From an uncultured bacterium (GTDB taxonomy: Bacteria > Pseudomonadota > Alphaproteobacteria > Sphingomonadales > Sphingomonadaceae): DNA of 64,000 nucleotides. The DNA is taken from positions 151,158-215,157 of the forward strand of contig CALOGB020000129.1 in assembly GCA_942636505.2 (NCBI GenBank). Direction: 5' to 3'. Under the pieces are notes generated by a model. It was not told where the DNA came from, did not search any database, and saw only the letters and a program-made list of their open reading frames with translations. A program made the position numbers and the translations under genes. Position 1 is the stretch's first letter, and every line of letters begins with the position of its first letter. Below, piece by piece: positions 44,077 to 53,923 of the stretch.

Positions 44077-44140
44077 GGCTTCCTCTCCGTCACCTGTTCC
44101 GATCAACGCCCGAACCGCCGGCCGTTCAAACTCTTTTCCA

Positions 44141-44269
44141 CCCCTCTCCCCTCGGGAGAGGGAGGGAGACGCGCGCTTGCGCGGCGGAAGGGTGAGGGCA
44201 CGTGCTGGCGTTGCGCGTGCCCTCACCCTCGGCGCTGGCGCGCCTTTCCCTCTCCCCAAGGGAGAGGGT
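44141..44269. repeat. Palindromic intergenic element, type C
   Basis: Two outer hairpins, CCCTCTCCC/GGGAGAGGG (44142-44162) and CCCTCTCC/GGAGAGGG (44248-44268), flank a central stem AGGGTGAGGGCACG/CGTGCCCTCACCCT (about 44189-44229). It lies between hppD and hmgA within one operon. It could stabilise or reduce the downstream transcript. Confidence 0.85.
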
Positions 44270-44276
44270 TTAGAAT

Positions 44277-45347
44277 TTACGCGTCGACCGTGATTACGCC
44301 TCTACGGATCTGATCCAACTCGATGCTCTCATACAACGCTTGGAAATTGCCGTTGCCGAAGCCCTCATTCCCCTTACGCTGGATGATCTCAAAGAAGATC
44401 GGCCCGAACATGTTCTCGGTGAAGATCTGCAGCAGCAGCCCCTCTTCGCCGACATTGCCGTCGATCAGGATCCGGTTGCGGCGCAGGCGTTCGAGGTCGT
44501 GGCCGTGGTTCGGCACGCGCTTGTCGACCAGCTCGTAATACGTCTCGATCGTGTCCTGCAGCTTGACGCCGCGGGCGCGGAGCTTCTCGACCGTCTCGAA
44601 GATATCATCGGTGGTCAGCGCCAGATGCTGGATGCCCTCGCCGTTGTAGTCCTTGATGAATTCCTCGATCTGGCTCTTGTCGTCCTGGCTCTCGTTGAGC
44701 GGGATGCGGATCGCGCGGTCGGGGGCGATCATCGCCTGGCTGAACAGACCGGTCGCCTTGCCCTTGATGTCGAAATACTTCTGCTCCTCGAAGCCGAAGA
44801 TCTGACCATAGAACTCGGCCCAGGTCCGCATCTGGCCACGCTTCACGTTGTGCGTGAGGTGGTCGAGCAGGTCGAGCCCGACATTGTTCTGTGCCTCGGC
44901 TTCGGCCGCGCCCGGAACCGCATTCCAGTCGTCGTACAGGCTGCCGGCCGCGCCGTGCTTGTCAACCAGATACAGTAGCGAACCGCCGATTCCTTCGAGC
45001 ACATAGCTGCCCTCGCCGAGTGCGCCCATGCCGGCATCGGCCGCCTTGGCGCCGCGCGCGAGCGCCGCGTCGAACGCTTCCTTGGCGTCATGGACGCGGA
45101 ACGCCATGCCGCTTGCGGACGGGCCATGATCCACGCGGAACGCCGCCGCGTGGCCACCGTCTTCGCGGTTGAGCAGCAGATTGATGCGGCCCTGCTTGTA
45201 GCGCGTGACGGCCTTGGTAGGGTGGGTCGAGGCGGCGACGAAGCCGAACTGCTCGAACTGCGCGGCCATCCGGTCGGGATCGGGCGAGGTGAATTCGGCG
45301 AACTCGAACCCGTCGAGACCCATCGGGTTTACGTCCATATGGTCCAT
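44277..45347 (-). CDS. hppD: 4-hydroxyphenylpyruvate dioxygenase
   Basis: 356 residues from ATG 45347, with AGGAT upstream. It turns 4-hydroxyphenylpyruvate into homogentisate, the substrate of HmgA. Two VOC domains are seen. The Fe ligands are the His in LLDHLTHNV, the His in [11 protein letters not shown] and the Glu in [12 protein letters not shown]. The C-terminal segment [24 protein letters not shown] is conserved in the family. Its start is divergent from a MarR-type regulator, with a tandem operator between them. Confidence 0.97.
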   Translation of the reverse strand: MDHMDVNPMGLDGFEFAEFTSPDPDRMAAQFEQFGFVAASTHPTKAVTRYKQGRINLLLNREDGGHAAAFRVDHGPSASGMAFRVHDAKEAFDAALARGAKAADAGMGALGEGSYVLEGIGGSLLYLVDKHGAAGSLYDDWNAVPGAAEAEAQNNVGLDLLDHLTHNVKRGQMRTWAEFYGQIFGFEEQKYFDIKGKATGLFSQAMIAPDRAIRIPLNESQDDKSQIEEFIKDYNGEGIQHLALTTDDIFETVEKLRARGVKLQDTIETYYELVDKRVPNHGHDLERLRRNRILIDGNVGEEGLLLQIFTENMFGPIFFEIIQRKGNEGFGNGNFQALYESIELDQIRRGVITVDA

Positions 45348-45363
45348 GATCACATCCTGACAG

Positions 45364-45419
45364 TTGGTATCCGTTGTTACCAATCTGGCGGGTTGAACAA
45401 CTGGTGTCAATCGTTACGA
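45364..45419. promoter_or_regulatory. Tandem MarR-type operator between hppD and its regulator
   Basis: Site 1 (45364-45383) is an inverted repeat with arms TTGGTA and TACCAA around 8 bases. Site 2 (45402-45419, TGGTGTCAATCGTTACGA) matches 13 of 18 positions of site 1 and lies 37 bp away. Site 1 is 17 bp ahead of the hppD start and site 2 is 8 bp ahead of the marR start. A MarR dimer bound at both would cover both translation starts, so autoregulation is likely. Confidence 0.7.
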
Positions 45420-45426
45420 TTTTGAT

Positions 45427-45927
45427 ATGCCCAACTCCGATGCCACCCGCGCACTCGTCCTGGACGATTTCATCCCGTATCGCCTGTCGATCACCTCGAA
45501 CCTCGTCAGTGAGGCGGTCGCAGACACGTACGAGGCGCTGTTCGGGCTGACGATCCCGGAATGGCGGCTGGTGGCGGTGGTCGCCGAGGCGGACGGCATC
45601 ACGCAGCAGCAGGTCGGCCAGCAGACCCGGATGGACAAGGTGACCGTCAGCCGCGCGGCGATCGCGCTGGTTGAACGCGGGCTGATGCAGCGGCATGCGA
45701 ACCCGGAGGATCGGCGATCGCATCTGTTGAAGCTGACCGACGACGGCCACACGCTCTATGCGTCGGTCGCACCGAAGGCGCTCGATCTGGAGCGGCGGAT
45801 CTTCGCCGGGTTCTCCGGGGCAGAGGTCGAGCAGTTCGTGGCGATGCTGAGACGGATCGATGCGGTGACGATCGACCTCGTTCAGGACTCCCATGGCGGC
45901 ATCGGCGACCAGAGACCACGCAGGTAA
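45427..45927 (+). CDS. MarR-family transcriptional regulator of the homogentisate genes
   Basis: 166 residues with a winged helix-turn-helix (about 50-115): PEWRLVAVVAEADGITQQQVGQQTRMDKVTVSRAAIALVERGL, then the wing NPEDRRSHLLKLT. Dimerisation helices are at both ends. It is encoded divergently from hppD, 79 bp between the starts, over the paired operator. Such MarR proteins sense homogentisate or 4-hydroxyphenylpyruvate and release the operon; the ligand is inferred here. Its 3' end overlaps the convergent LysR gene by 46 bp. Confidence 0.88.
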   Translation: MPNSDATRALVLDDFIPYRLSITSNLVSEAVADTYEALFGLTIPEWRLVAVVAEADGITQQQVGQQTRMDKVTVSRAAIALVERGLMQRHANPEDRRSHLLKLTDDGHTLYASVAPKALDLERRIFAGFSGAEVEQFVAMLRRIDAVTIDLVQDSHGGIGDQRPRR

Positions 45928-46757
45928 TCGAGTAGTGCAGCGGTACCCGACGACACCGGGCCGCGCGCATGCACTGCATAGATTCCGACGTCCGCAGACC
46001 CGGCGAGTTCCGGCAGGATGCGGACAAGGCGACCGCTCGAAAGGTCCGCACTAACGTCCCATAGCGAGCGCAGCGCGATGCCGACGCCAGCCAGCGTGAG
46101 TTCGCGCACGACTTCGCTGGAGTTGGTCGCGACGTAGCTCGGGCGATCGATCGTAACGTCGCCATCTGGTCCGGCCAGGCGCCACGGCATCTGGCCTTTC
46201 GCTGCAAGCAGGCGGTGTTCCGTAAGATCGGCCGCGTCGTACGGCGCACTGTAGCTCGGAGCAGCGCACAGGACCCGACGGCTGTCGGCGAGGCGATGGC
46301 CGATCAGGCTTGGCGGCACGGCTGGGGCGATCCGGATCGCGAGATCAAGCCGGTCGCCGATGACGTCCGAAAAGCCGTCCGACAGATCGAGGTCGAGTTC
46401 GATCGCAGGGTGCGCGTCGAGGAACGGCTTCAGGCGCGGCGCGATATGGAGACGGCCGAACGACGTAGGTGCGCTGACCCGTAGTGGACCCGCCGGCGTA
46501 TCCGTACGGTCCGACACGCGCGCCTCGGCGTCGCGGATCGCTGCGAGGATCTCAACCATGTCGCGGTGATAGGCGGCACCGCGTGCGGTGAGGTCGAGCC
46601 GCCGCGTCGTGCGATTGAGCAACCGTACGCCCAGCCGGGCCTCCAGCCGCGCGATGCGTTTCGACACCATCGCCGGCGAGATACCCATCGAACGCCCCGC
46701 TGCACTCAGGCTGGCGGTGCGCACGACTTCGGCGAAGAGGACGATGTCGGGGTCCAT
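45882..46757 (-). CDS. LysR-family transcriptional regulator
   Basis: 291 residues. The N-terminal winged helix (about 1-60) has [37 protein letters not shown]. The substrate-binding domain (about 90-285) includes [24 protein letters not shown], and its overall look is of the DsdC/AaeR-like LTTR subgroup. It is divergent from malate synthase glcB, with 92 bp between the starts, so control of glcB is possible. The neighbouring hppD operon has its own MarR regulator and is a less likely target. Confidence 0.93.
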   Translation of the reverse strand: MDPDIVLFAEVVRTASLSAAGRSMGISPAMVSKRIARLEARLGVRLLNRTTRRLDLTARGAAYHRDMVEILAAIRDAEARVSDRTDTPAGPLRVSAPTSFGRLHIAPRLKPFLDAHPAIELDLDLSDGFSDVIGDRLDLAIRIAPAVPPSLIGHRLADSRRVLCAAPSYSAPYDAADLTEHRLLAAKGQMPWRLAGPDGDVTIDRPSYVATNSSEVVRELTLAGVGIALRSLWDVSADLSSGRLVRILPELAGSADVGIYAVHARGPVSSGTAALLDYLRGLWSPMPPWES

Positions 46758-46849
46758 TCGTTCTCCAGGCGATCAACAGCTTTCGGTTTATGATGTCTAG
46801 TGGCGAAGGTGCCGGGCGTCTATCGTGCGGTCAAAGCATAGGAGACAGC

Positions 46850-48958
46850 ATGGCCGAGATGATCGAAAAGGCAGGTCTGAAAATCGCCGCATCGCTGGTG
46901 GACTTCATCGAGACGCAGGCGTTGCCTGGGACGGGTCTCGATGCAGCGCCGTTCTGGCAGGGTGTGTCTGATATTTACGCCCGCTTCGCCCCCGAGAATG
47001 CCAGACTGCTGACCGTCCGCGACGACCTCCAGGCGAAGATCGACGCGTGGCACGAAGCCCGCGCCGGCAAGCCGATCGAGCAGCCCGAATACCAGGCATT
47101 CCTGCGCGAGATCGGCTATCTGGTCGACGAGCCGGCGCCGTTCGCGGTCGCCCCGACCAACGTCGATGCGGAGGTCGCCTCGCTCGCCGGTGCGCAGTTG
47201 GTGGTGCCGATCCTCAACGCGCGCTTTCTGCTGAACGCGGCGAACGCGCGGTGGGGGAGCCTGTACGATGCGCTCTACGGCACGGATGCGATCCCGGGCA
47301 CGGCGTCGGGCATGGGGTATGACGCGGTTCGTGGCGCGCAGGTGATCGCGTGGGCGAAGGAGTTCCTCGACGATGCGGTGCCTTTGGCGAACGGATCGTG
47401 GACCGACTGGGCGGGTGGCACACCTGAGCTCGCCGAGCCGAGCCAGCTCGTCGGGCATGCAGGTGATAATATCCTGTTGCGTCACAACGGCCTGCACATC
47501 GAACTCGTGATCGACTCTGAGCATCCGATCGGTCGCGACGACCCTGCGAACCTCGCCGACGTCGTGCTCGAATCCGCGCTCAGCACGATCGCCGATCTGG
47601 AGGATTCGATCGCGGCGGTCGATGCCGAAGACAAGGTCGCCGCCTACGCCAACTGGCTGGGGCTGATGAAGGGCGACCTGACCGCCAGCTTCGCCAAGGG
47701 CGGCCGCACGGTCACGCGCGCGCTCGAACCGGACCGGCAGTACACCGCGCAAGACGGCAGCGCGTTCACGCTCCCCGGCCGCAGCCTGATGTTCGTGCGT
47801 AACGTCGGTCACCTGATGACCACGCCTGGAATCCTTCTCCCGGACGGGAAGCAAGCGCCGGAGGGTATCCTCGACGGTATCGTCACGTCGCTAATCGGCT
47901 TACACGACCTGAAGACCACCGGCCCGATCCGCAACAGCCGCGCGGGCTCGATCTATATCGTCAAGCCAAAGATGCACGGCCCCGGCGAGGCCGCCTTCAC
48001 CAACCGGCTGTTCGACGCGATCGAGGATCTACTCGGCCTCGCGCGCCACACGATCAAGGTCGGCGTGATGGACGAGGAACGCCGCACCTCGGCAAACCTC
48101 GCCGCGTGTATCGCCGCGGTGAAGGACCGCGTGGTGTTCATCAACACCGGCTTCCTCGATCGCACCGGCGACGAGATGCACACCTCGATGCGGGCGGGGC
48201 CGATGATCCGCAAGGGCGACATGAAGGCCTCGTCGTGGATCAAGGCGTATGAGGATCGCAACGTCCAGATCGGGCTCGCCTGCGGGCTCAGCGGCAAGGC
48301 GCAGATCGGCAAGGGCATGTGGGCCGCGCCGGACCGGATGGCCGACATGCTCGAGCAGAAGATCGCGCATCCGATGACCGGCGCGAACACCGCCTGGGTG
48401 CCGTCGCCCACCGCCGCGACGCTGCATGCGACGCACTACCACCGCGTCGCCGTGTTCGGACGGCAGGCGGAGCGCAAGGCCGAGCCGATTACCTCGCTCG
48501 ATGCGCTGCTGACGATCCCGGTCGCGACCGGGCACAACTGGCAGCCGGACGAGGTGCGCGAGGAACTGGAGAACAACGCGCAGGGCATCCTCGGCTATGT
48601 CGTGCGCTGGGTCGACCAGGGCGTCGGCTGTTCTAAGGTCCTCGATATTCACGACATCGGGCTGATGGAGGATCGCGCGACGCTGCGGATCAGTTCGCAG
48701 CACATGGCGAACTGGCTGCTCCATGGCATCGCCACGCCCGACGAGGCGGATGCGGCGCTGCGGCGGATGGCGGCGAAGGTCGATGCGCAGAATGCCGGCG
48801 ATCCGCTGTATCGGCCGATGGCGGGTCATGAGGACGAGAGCCTCGCCTTCCAGGCTGCCCGCGCGCTCGTGTTCGATGGCCTGACGCAGCCGAGCGGCTA
48901 TACCGAGCCGCTGCTCCACGCGTTTCGCGCGCGGGTGAAAGAAAGGGACGCTGCCTGA
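46850..48958 (+). CDS. glcB: Malate synthase G
   Basis: 702 residues from ATG 46850, with GGAGAC upstream. It condenses glyoxylate and acetyl-CoA to malate. Family signatures are [19 protein letters not shown] and [18 protein letters not shown], the latter with the catalytic Asp, together with the G-type N-terminal domain. Length (about 720 in E. coli) confirms the G isoform. It supports growth on two-carbon compounds and on the acetyl-CoA made by the beta-oxidation genes downstream. Its last bases overlap the next gene (TGATG). Confidence 0.96.
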   Translation: MAEMIEKAGLKIAASLVDFIETQALPGTGLDAAPFWQGVSDIYARFAPENARLLTVRDDLQAKIDAWHEARAGKPIEQPEYQAFLREIGYLVDEPAPFAVAPTNVDAEVASLAGAQLVVPILNARFLLNAANARWGSLYDALYGTDAIPGTASGMGYDAVRGAQVIAWAKEFLDDAVPLANGSWTDWAGGTPELAEPSQLVGHAGDNILLRHNGLHIELVIDSEHPIGRDDPANLADVVLESALSTIADLEDSIAAVDAEDKVAAYANWLGLMKGDLTASFAKGGRTVTRALEPDRQYTAQDGSAFTLPGRSLMFVRNVGHLMTTPGILLPDGKQAPEGILDGIVTSLIGLHDLKTTGPIRNSRAGSIYIVKPKMHGPGEAAFTNRLFDAIEDLLGLARHTIKVGVMDEERRTSANLAACIAAVKDRVVFINTGFLDRTGDEMHTSMRAGPMIRKGDMKASSWIKAYEDRNVQIGLACGLSGKAQIGKGMWAAPDRMADMLEQKIAHPMTGANTAWVPSPTAATLHATHYHRVAVFGRQAERKAEPITSLDALLTIPVATGHNWQPDEVREELENNAQGILGYVVRWVDQGVGCSKVLDIHDIGLMEDRATLRISSQHMANWLLHGIATPDEADAALRRMAAKVDAQNAGDPLYRPMAGHEDESLAFQAARALVFDGLTQPSGYTEPLLHAFRARVKERDAA

Positions 48959-49485
48959 TGCCGCTCTACGAGATCGAGGGTAAACGACCGACGCTGGCCG
49001 ACGACGTCTGGATCGCGCCGTCCGCCGACGTAATCGGCGACGCACGGCTGGGGGAGGGGGCAAGCGTCTGGTTCGGTGCGGTGATCCGCGCGGACAATAC
49101 GCCTATCCTCGTTGGCGCCCGGACCAATATCCAGGAGGGTGCGATGCTGCACTCCGATCCGGGCGCACCGTTGACCATCGGCGAAGGCTGCACGGTGGGC
49201 CATCACGCGATCCTGCATGGATGCACGATCGGTAGCAACGTGCTGGTCGGGATGGGCGCGACGATCCTCAACAACGCGGTGATCGGCGAGAATTGCCTGA
49301 TCGGTGCGAACGCGCTGGTGACGGAGGGGAAGGTGTTCCCGGCCGGCAGCCTGATCGTCGGCGCGCCAGCCAAGGCGGTCCGCGAACTGTCTCCGGAGGC
49401 GATTGCGGGACTGAAGGTGTCCGCGGCGTCGTACGCGGCCAAGCAGCGCGTTTACGCCGACAGTTTGAGATTGGTCGAGGTATAA
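48958..49485 (+). CDS. Gamma-carbonic anhydrase-like hexapeptide-repeat protein (YrdA family)
   Basis: 175 residues of left-handed beta-helix built from hexapeptide repeats (for example IGDARLGEGASVWFGAVIRAD). The metal ligands of gamma-class enzymes are visible: a His in GAMLHSDPG and His residues in CTVGHHAILHGCTIG. The C-terminal helix carries GAPAKAVRELSPE, as in YrdA/PaaY proteins. True carbonic anhydrase activity is not assured in this subgroup. It is translationally coupled to glcB. Confidence 0.92.
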   Translation: MPLYEIEGKRPTLADDVWIAPSADVIGDARLGEGASVWFGAVIRADNTPILVGARTNIQEGAMLHSDPGAPLTIGEGCTVGHHAILHGCTIGSNVLVGMGATILNNAVIGENCLIGANALVTEGKVFPAGSLIVGAPAKAVRELSPEAIAGLKVSAASYAAKQRVYADSLRLVEV

Positions 49486-49486
49486 A

Positions 49487-49510
49487 ATCCTCCCCCGCGA
49501 GGGGGAGGAT
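49487..49510. terminator. Short palindrome between convergent genes (type B, half size)
   Basis: Arms ATCCTCCCCC and GGGGGAGGAT with a 4-base loop. It sits just after the stop of the hexapeptide protein and just before the stop of fadL on the other strand, a position fitting bidirectional termination. Confidence 0.75.
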
Positions 49511-49526
49511 CGTGAAGGCGGAACCC

Positions 49527-50861
49527 TTAGAAGCTCAGCCGGCCACCGAGCGACAGCACGACTGCTGACGCATTGCGCAGTGCGCCCGAGGTCAGGATGT
49601 TCGTCTGTGCGGCGGTGTTGACATAGGCAGCCGTCCTGCGGTCGATCGTGGTGTTTTCGAAATCGACATACTGCGCAGCGGCGTCGAGTGCGATGCGCGA
49701 GGTCAGCTGGTACGACCCACCTGCCGCATAGGTCCAGCGGTCGGCGTCGGGTACGCGGGCATCGCGCAAGCCGTCCTGCGTCGGTGTCTTGGTACGCTGG
49801 ACACCCGCGCGGATCGTCGCCTTGGGGGTGACGGCGTAGTCGAAGCCGCCTGCGAGGCTCCAGCTGTCCTGGTAGTTCTCGGGGATCGCGGTGTTCAGCG
49901 GGGCGCCGAGATCGATCGTGTCGAACTTGCTCCAATTGTACGCGACGACTTGCGCATTGAGCGTCAGCGCGTTGGTGGCGCGGATGCGACCGGCGACGAT
50001 CACCTGGCCCGGCGTGTTGAAGCTGGCCTTGGCGCCGTCGATCGAGACGTTCGAGCTCGCCAGCGGGCCGACCAGCCCAGTGACGTTCAGGCTGCCCTTC
50101 AGATTGTGGCGGATGCTCGACTTGTAGCTGACGCCGACGGTGGCGATGTCGTTGTGAAGCTGCACGCCTGCGGTCCAGCCGAAGTCCCAACCGTCACCCT
50201 TCAGTTCCTGGAAGCCGTCGGGCAGCGCCGCCGACAGGTTGGGGAGCGCGTTGTTCAGTGTCGCATCGGTATATTCGACGTTCAGCGCACCGCCGACGCG
50301 GAGCCAGTCGGTCAGTGCAACGCCGATCGACGGCTGGATGTCGATCGTCCGCAACCGGGTCTTGTCGGCGCTGTAGCGTGCCCAGCTGTTCGCTTCGTAA
50401 TTGGTGGTGAAGCTGAAGGGCGACGTCACTGCGACGCCGATCGCGATCCGGTCGGTCAGCGGATAGGCGATCGCGCCCGACGGGACGACACCCTTGTTGA
50501 TCGGATCGCTCGACGTACCGTTGCCGCCGACCGGCGCATAGTTGAACCCGGTTGGGCGGCCAGTCGTCGGCGAGAAGGTCGGGCGGCCGACGAGCGTGCC
50601 GGTGTCGACGACGTCGCCCTTGGGCAGGATCGCGCTCGCGCTCAGTGTCGCGCTGCCGTCGCGGATGCCGGCGATCGCGGCAGGATTCCACCACAGCGAG
50701 TCAGGGCCAGTGTCGGCACCTTCGCCCGAAAACGCACGGCCTGCGCCACGCGCGGACTGCGCCTGGAGATAGAAGGCGTCGGCGTAGGCGGTGGTGGCGA
50801 ATCCAAACGCGGAGACGAGTGCGGATACCGCGAGAAGCGGAGCTTTGGTGCGAAGCGTCAT
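49527..50861 (-). CDS. fadL: FadL/OmpP1 family outer-membrane fatty acid transporter
   Basis: 444 residues with a signal peptide (LLAVSALVSAFGFATTAYA). The N-terminal hatch begins DAFYLQAQSARGAGRAFSGEGADTGPDSLWWNPAAIAG, diagnostic of the FadL/TodX family. The 14-stranded barrel ends VVLSLGGRLSF. It passes long-chain fatty acids, or other hydrophobic compounds, through the outer membrane. It lies close to the beta-oxidation genes and 50 bp after a DUF2147 gene on the same strand. That context favours fatty acids as substrate. Confidence 0.92.
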   Translation of the reverse strand: MTLRTKAPLLAVSALVSAFGFATTAYADAFYLQAQSARGAGRAFSGEGADTGPDSLWWNPAAIAGIRDGSATLSASAILPKGDVVDTGTLVGRPTFSPTTGRPTGFNYAPVGGNGTSSDPINKGVVPSGAIAYPLTDRIAIGVAVTSPFSFTTNYEANSWARYSADKTRLRTIDIQPSIGVALTDWLRVGGALNVEYTDATLNNALPNLSAALPDGFQELKGDGWDFGWTAGVQLHNDIATVGVSYKSSIRHNLKGSLNVTGLVGPLASSNVSIDGAKASFNTPGQVIVAGRIRATNALTLNAQVVAYNWSKFDTIDLGAPLNTAIPENYQDSWSLAGGFDYAVTPKATIRAGVQRTKTPTQDGLRDARVPDADRWTYAAGGSYQLTSRIALDAAAQYVDFENTTIDRRTAAYVNTAAQTNILTSGALRNASAVVLSLGGRLSF

Positions 50862-50911
50862 GGGTAAGGTCCTGAAAGCTATACTGATAATAGGGAGGTG
50901 GAAGCCGCGCC

Positions 50912-51322
50912 TCAGCGCACACGCGTCCAGGTCTGGGTCTTGCAGAGCGGGAAGAAGACGCAGCCGCGCAGCTTCAACTGGTTCGCGCCGAGCGGGGTGA
51001 TCTTGCCGCTATACGTCTTGCCGTCCTCGGCGTTGTAGACTTGGCCGCTGCTCCAGACGCCGCCTGAGTCAGACTTGAACCCGCTGAGCATCTGCAAACC
51101 CTGGATCGGGCGGTTGCGCAGCGCGGTGTTGGAATTGTTCGCGTCCTTCATCGAAGGATTCGCGCGCAACGCGTCGGAGGTGAGGATCTTGCCACAGATC
51201 GACGGGCCACAGCGGGCGATCTCGACGATGGCGTTGTGAGTCTCGGTCTTCCAGCGGCCGATGACGGTCTCGGGCGTGGCGGACGCGCCGGCGAGCAGGG
51301 CGGTGGCGATCAACAGGGACAT
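50912..51322 (-). CDS. DUF2147 family secreted protein
   Basis: 136 residues with a signal peptide (MSLLIATALLAGASA). The mature part matches DUF2147: VIGRWKTETHNAIVEIARCGPSICGKI, a central Asn-Arg-Pro-Ile-Gly-like RNRPIQGLQMLSGF, then GQVYNAEDGKTYSGKI and LKLRGCVFFPLCKTQTWTRV. Four cysteines form two probable disulphides. These small beta-proteins are often found near outer-membrane lipid transporters and probably bind a hydrophobic ligand in the periplasm. It precedes fadL with a 50-bp gap, consistent with one operon. Confidence 0.9.
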   Translation of the reverse strand: MSLLIATALLAGASATPETVIGRWKTETHNAIVEIARCGPSICGKILTSDALRANPSMKDANNSNTALRNRPIQGLQMLSGFKSDSGGVWSSGQVYNAEDGKTYSGKITPLGANQLKLRGCVFFPLCKTQTWTRVR

Positions 51323-51511
51323 CTTCTATCCTCTCCTAGTGTCGTTGTGCGCGCCGTATGCGTACGGTCGCTAAAATCTCGTAAAGTCGGCGACGTTACC
51401 GCGACCTCGTTGCCGTATACGGCAGTTATCGGTCCCGACTAGAATTGTACGAAGACAAGTCAAGTCTTCTTACTGATTTCGGGCGGTGAAAAAGTGTTCA
51501 TGCGCACGGTG

Positions 51512-51586
51512 TGCCCCCGCGCAGGCGGGGGCCCAGGATCACGAACGCAGCGCTGCTTGACCCTGGGGCCCCGCTTTCGCGGGGGA
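51512..51586. repeat. Palindromic intergenic element, type A copy 3 (diverged)
   Basis: Imperfect inverted repeat, left arm about 51512-51536 (TGCCCCCGCGCAGGCGGGGG) and right arm about 51562-51586 (GGGGCCCCGCTTTCGCGGGG). It lies just after the fadN stop on the minus strand, so it may be that operon's terminator. The rest of 51323-51592 is the DUF2147 promoter region and holds no gene. Confidence 0.8.
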
Positions 51587-51592
51587 ACAGTC

Positions 51593-53923
51593 TTAGTTCC
51601 GCAGTGGTTTGCCGGTTTGCAGCATATGCACGACTCGCGCCTGCGTCCGCTGATCCTTCACGCGCGCCATGAACGCCGCGCGTTCCAGATCGAGCAACTG
51701 GTCCTCGGTCACCGTGTCGACCAGATCCGCCTCGCCACCCGTCAGAACCTCGGCAAGCCGATCCGCGACGATGAGGTCGTAGTCGGTCGCCATGCCCTTC
51801 TTGTGGAAGTCCGCCACTGCCATGTTCAGCCCCGTCCGGCCGCTCGCCCCCGCCAGGCGGAAGGTCGGCTTCTCCGGCGGAACATAGCCCTCGACCAGCG
51901 ACAGTGCCTTGGCCTTCGCATCCGCCAGCAGCCGATCGCGGTTCATCGTGATGCCGTCGGTCTTGCGCAGGATCATCATCTCCTTCGCCTCCGCCGCCGA
52001 CTTGGCGACCTGAGCGGTGGAGACCGCCTGGAACACCTTGGTCAGCACTGGCATCGGGCCCTTCGGCACCAAGCCCGACTTGGTCCAGCGGTCGAGCATC
52101 TCGCCATTGCCACCCCAGCCGGGGACGAGACCGACGCCGCATTCGACGAGCCCCGCATAGGTCTCGGCATGCGCCTGGATGGCGTCGGAATGGAGCAGGA
52201 TCTCGCACCCACCGCCGAGCGCGAGCCCGGCCGGCGCGCTGACGACCGGGAAGGGCGCGTATTTGAGCGCCTTGTACGCCTGCTGCCCGCCTGCGACGCT
52301 GGCCTCGACCATGTCCCACAGGCCAGCACCGACGGCGAACATCGCCGCGCCAAGGTTGGCGCCCGCCGAGAAGTTCGACGCCTCGTTATACACCACCAGC
52401 GCCTTGAAACGCTCGCGGACGACCGGGATCGCCTCGTTGATGAGCGCGACGACCTGATCGTCGAGCGCGTTCATCTTGGTGTGGAACTCGAGCGCCGCGA
52501 CGCCGTCGCCAACATCCCAGAGCGATGCCGACAGGTTCGTGAGGATCGGCTGCGAGCGGAGCTTGATGTCCTCCAGCAGCTCAACGCCGTCCGCGCGCGG
52601 CACGTCGGCATACTCGCCGCCAGCGGTGAGATACTGACGCTGGCCGTTCTCGACGCGGTAGAACGGACGATCGCCCGCGGTCTTCAGGATCGCCGGAACG
52701 TCACGACCTTCCTCGGCAAGGCGCGCGGCCAGCACGCCCGGACCCATCCGGTCGATCAGCTCGAACGGCCCGTATTTCCAGTTATAGCCGAGCTTCATCG
52801 CGTCATCGATCGCGACGATATCGTCCGCCGCCTCGCCGACGAGCATCGCCGCGTAGGACAGCGTGTTGCCGAGGATCGACCACGCATAGGTGCCGATCTT
52901 GCCCGGCTCGGCGATCAGTGCGGCAAGGTCCTTGCCGGTCTTGCCGGGCAACTCAGCCGGCTTGGCTTCCGCACGGTACTCGCCGGTCGCGAGATCGAGC
53001 GACAACTTGGTCCGCGTCGCCTTGTCGAAGCGGTAGAAGCCACCCTTGCCCTTGCGGCCGGTGAACCCTTCCGCGATCATCTTGTCGATCAGCGGCAGCG
53101 GACGGACCGTATCGAAATACGGATCGCCCGCGGGCAGCGTGGACGACAGGCTCTTCGACAGCAGCGGCATCAGGTCGACACCGACAAGATCGACGAGCCC
53201 AAAGATGCCCGTCTTCGGCACGCCCATCGGACGGCCACCGATCTGGTCGGCTTCCTCGACGGTCAGCCCCTGGTCCATCGCCGCGTTGATCGCGATCGCC
53301 AGCCAGTAGGTGCCGATGCGGTTCGCGATGAACCCCGGCGTGTCCTTCGCACGGACGATCCGCTTGCCCATGAAGAGATCGACGAAATCCTCGACCTTCT
53401 CGGCGACCGCAACGTCGGTTTGCTCACCGCGGACGATCTCGACCAGCCGCATGTAGCGCGGCGGATTGAAGAAGTGCGTGATGAGGAAATCGGCCTTGAA
53501 CTGGTCCGAACGCCCCTCGACGAGGTTGCCGAGCGGGATCGTCGAGGTGTTCGACGACACCGCGGTGCCGGGGCGCTTTAAAGCCTCAAGCTTGGCATAC
53601 AGCGCCTGCTTGATGTCGAGCCGCTCGACGATCGCCTCGACGATCCAGTCGCACTCGGCGACGCGACCCAGATGATCGTCGATGTTGCCCGTCTCGACCA
53701 GTTTGGCCGCACGCTTCGACATGAAGGGGGCGGGGTCGGTCTTGAGCATCTTGGCGACCGCGCCCTTGGCCACCGCATCGCGGTCGCCGCCCTCGGGCAG
53801 GTCGCGCGGCACGATGTCGACTAGCAATACCGGGATACCGGCATTGGCGACCTGCGCGGCGATACCCGCGCCCATTACGCCTGCGCCGATGACGCAGACC
53901 TTTTTCACAGCGTCGACCATCAT
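51593..53923 (-). CDS. fadN: 3-hydroxyacyl-CoA dehydrogenase/enoyl-CoA hydratase fusion (FadN type)
   Basis: 776 residues. The N-terminal dehydrogenase (about 5-300) has KKVCVIGAGVMGAGIAAQVANAG and HFFNPPRYMRLVEIV. A second dehydrogenase C-terminal domain follows (GKGGFYRFD, MKLGYNWKYGPFELIDRMG). The C-terminal hydratase domain (about 460-700) has ALEFHTKMNALDDQVVALINEA and PAGLALGGGCEILLHSDAIQAH. Dehydrogenase-first order is that of B. subtilis FadN, not FadB. It performs the middle two steps of beta-oxidation. ATGATG at 53923 overlaps the fadA stop. Confidence 0.92.
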   Translation of the reverse strand: MMVDAVKKVCVIGAGVMGAGIAAQVANAGIPVLLVDIVPRDLPEGGDRDAVAKGAVAKMLKTDPAPFMSKRAAKLVETGNIDDHLGRVAECDWIVEAIVERLDIKQALYAKLEALKRPGTAVSSNTSTIPLGNLVEGRSDQFKADFLITHFFNPPRYMRLVEIVRGEQTDVAVAEKVEDFVDLFMGKRIVRAKDTPGFIANRIGTYWLAIAINAAMDQGLTVEEADQIGGRPMGVPKTGIFGLVDLVGVDLMPLLSKSLSSTLPAGDPYFDTVRPLPLIDKMIAEGFTGRKGKGGFYRFDKATRTKLSLDLATGEYRAEAKPAELPGKTGKDLAALIAEPGKIGTYAWSILGNTLSYAAMLVGEAADDIVAIDDAMKLGYNWKYGPFELIDRMGPGVLAARLAEEGRDVPAILKTAGDRPFYRVENGQRQYLTAGGEYADVPRADGVELLEDIKLRSQPILTNLSASLWDVGDGVAALEFHTKMNALDDQVVALINEAIPVVRERFKALVVYNEASNFSAGANLGAAMFAVGAGLWDMVEASVAGGQQAYKALKYAPFPVVSAPAGLALGGGCEILLHSDAIQAHAETYAGLVECGVGLVPGWGGNGEMLDRWTKSGLVPKGPMPVLTKVFQAVSTAQVAKSAAEAKEMMILRKTDGITMNRDRLLADAKAKALSLVEGYVPPEKPTFRLAGASGRTGLNMAVADFHKKGMATDYDLIVADRLAEVLTGGEADLVDTVTEDQLLDLERAAFMARVKDQRTQARVVHMLQTGKPLRN

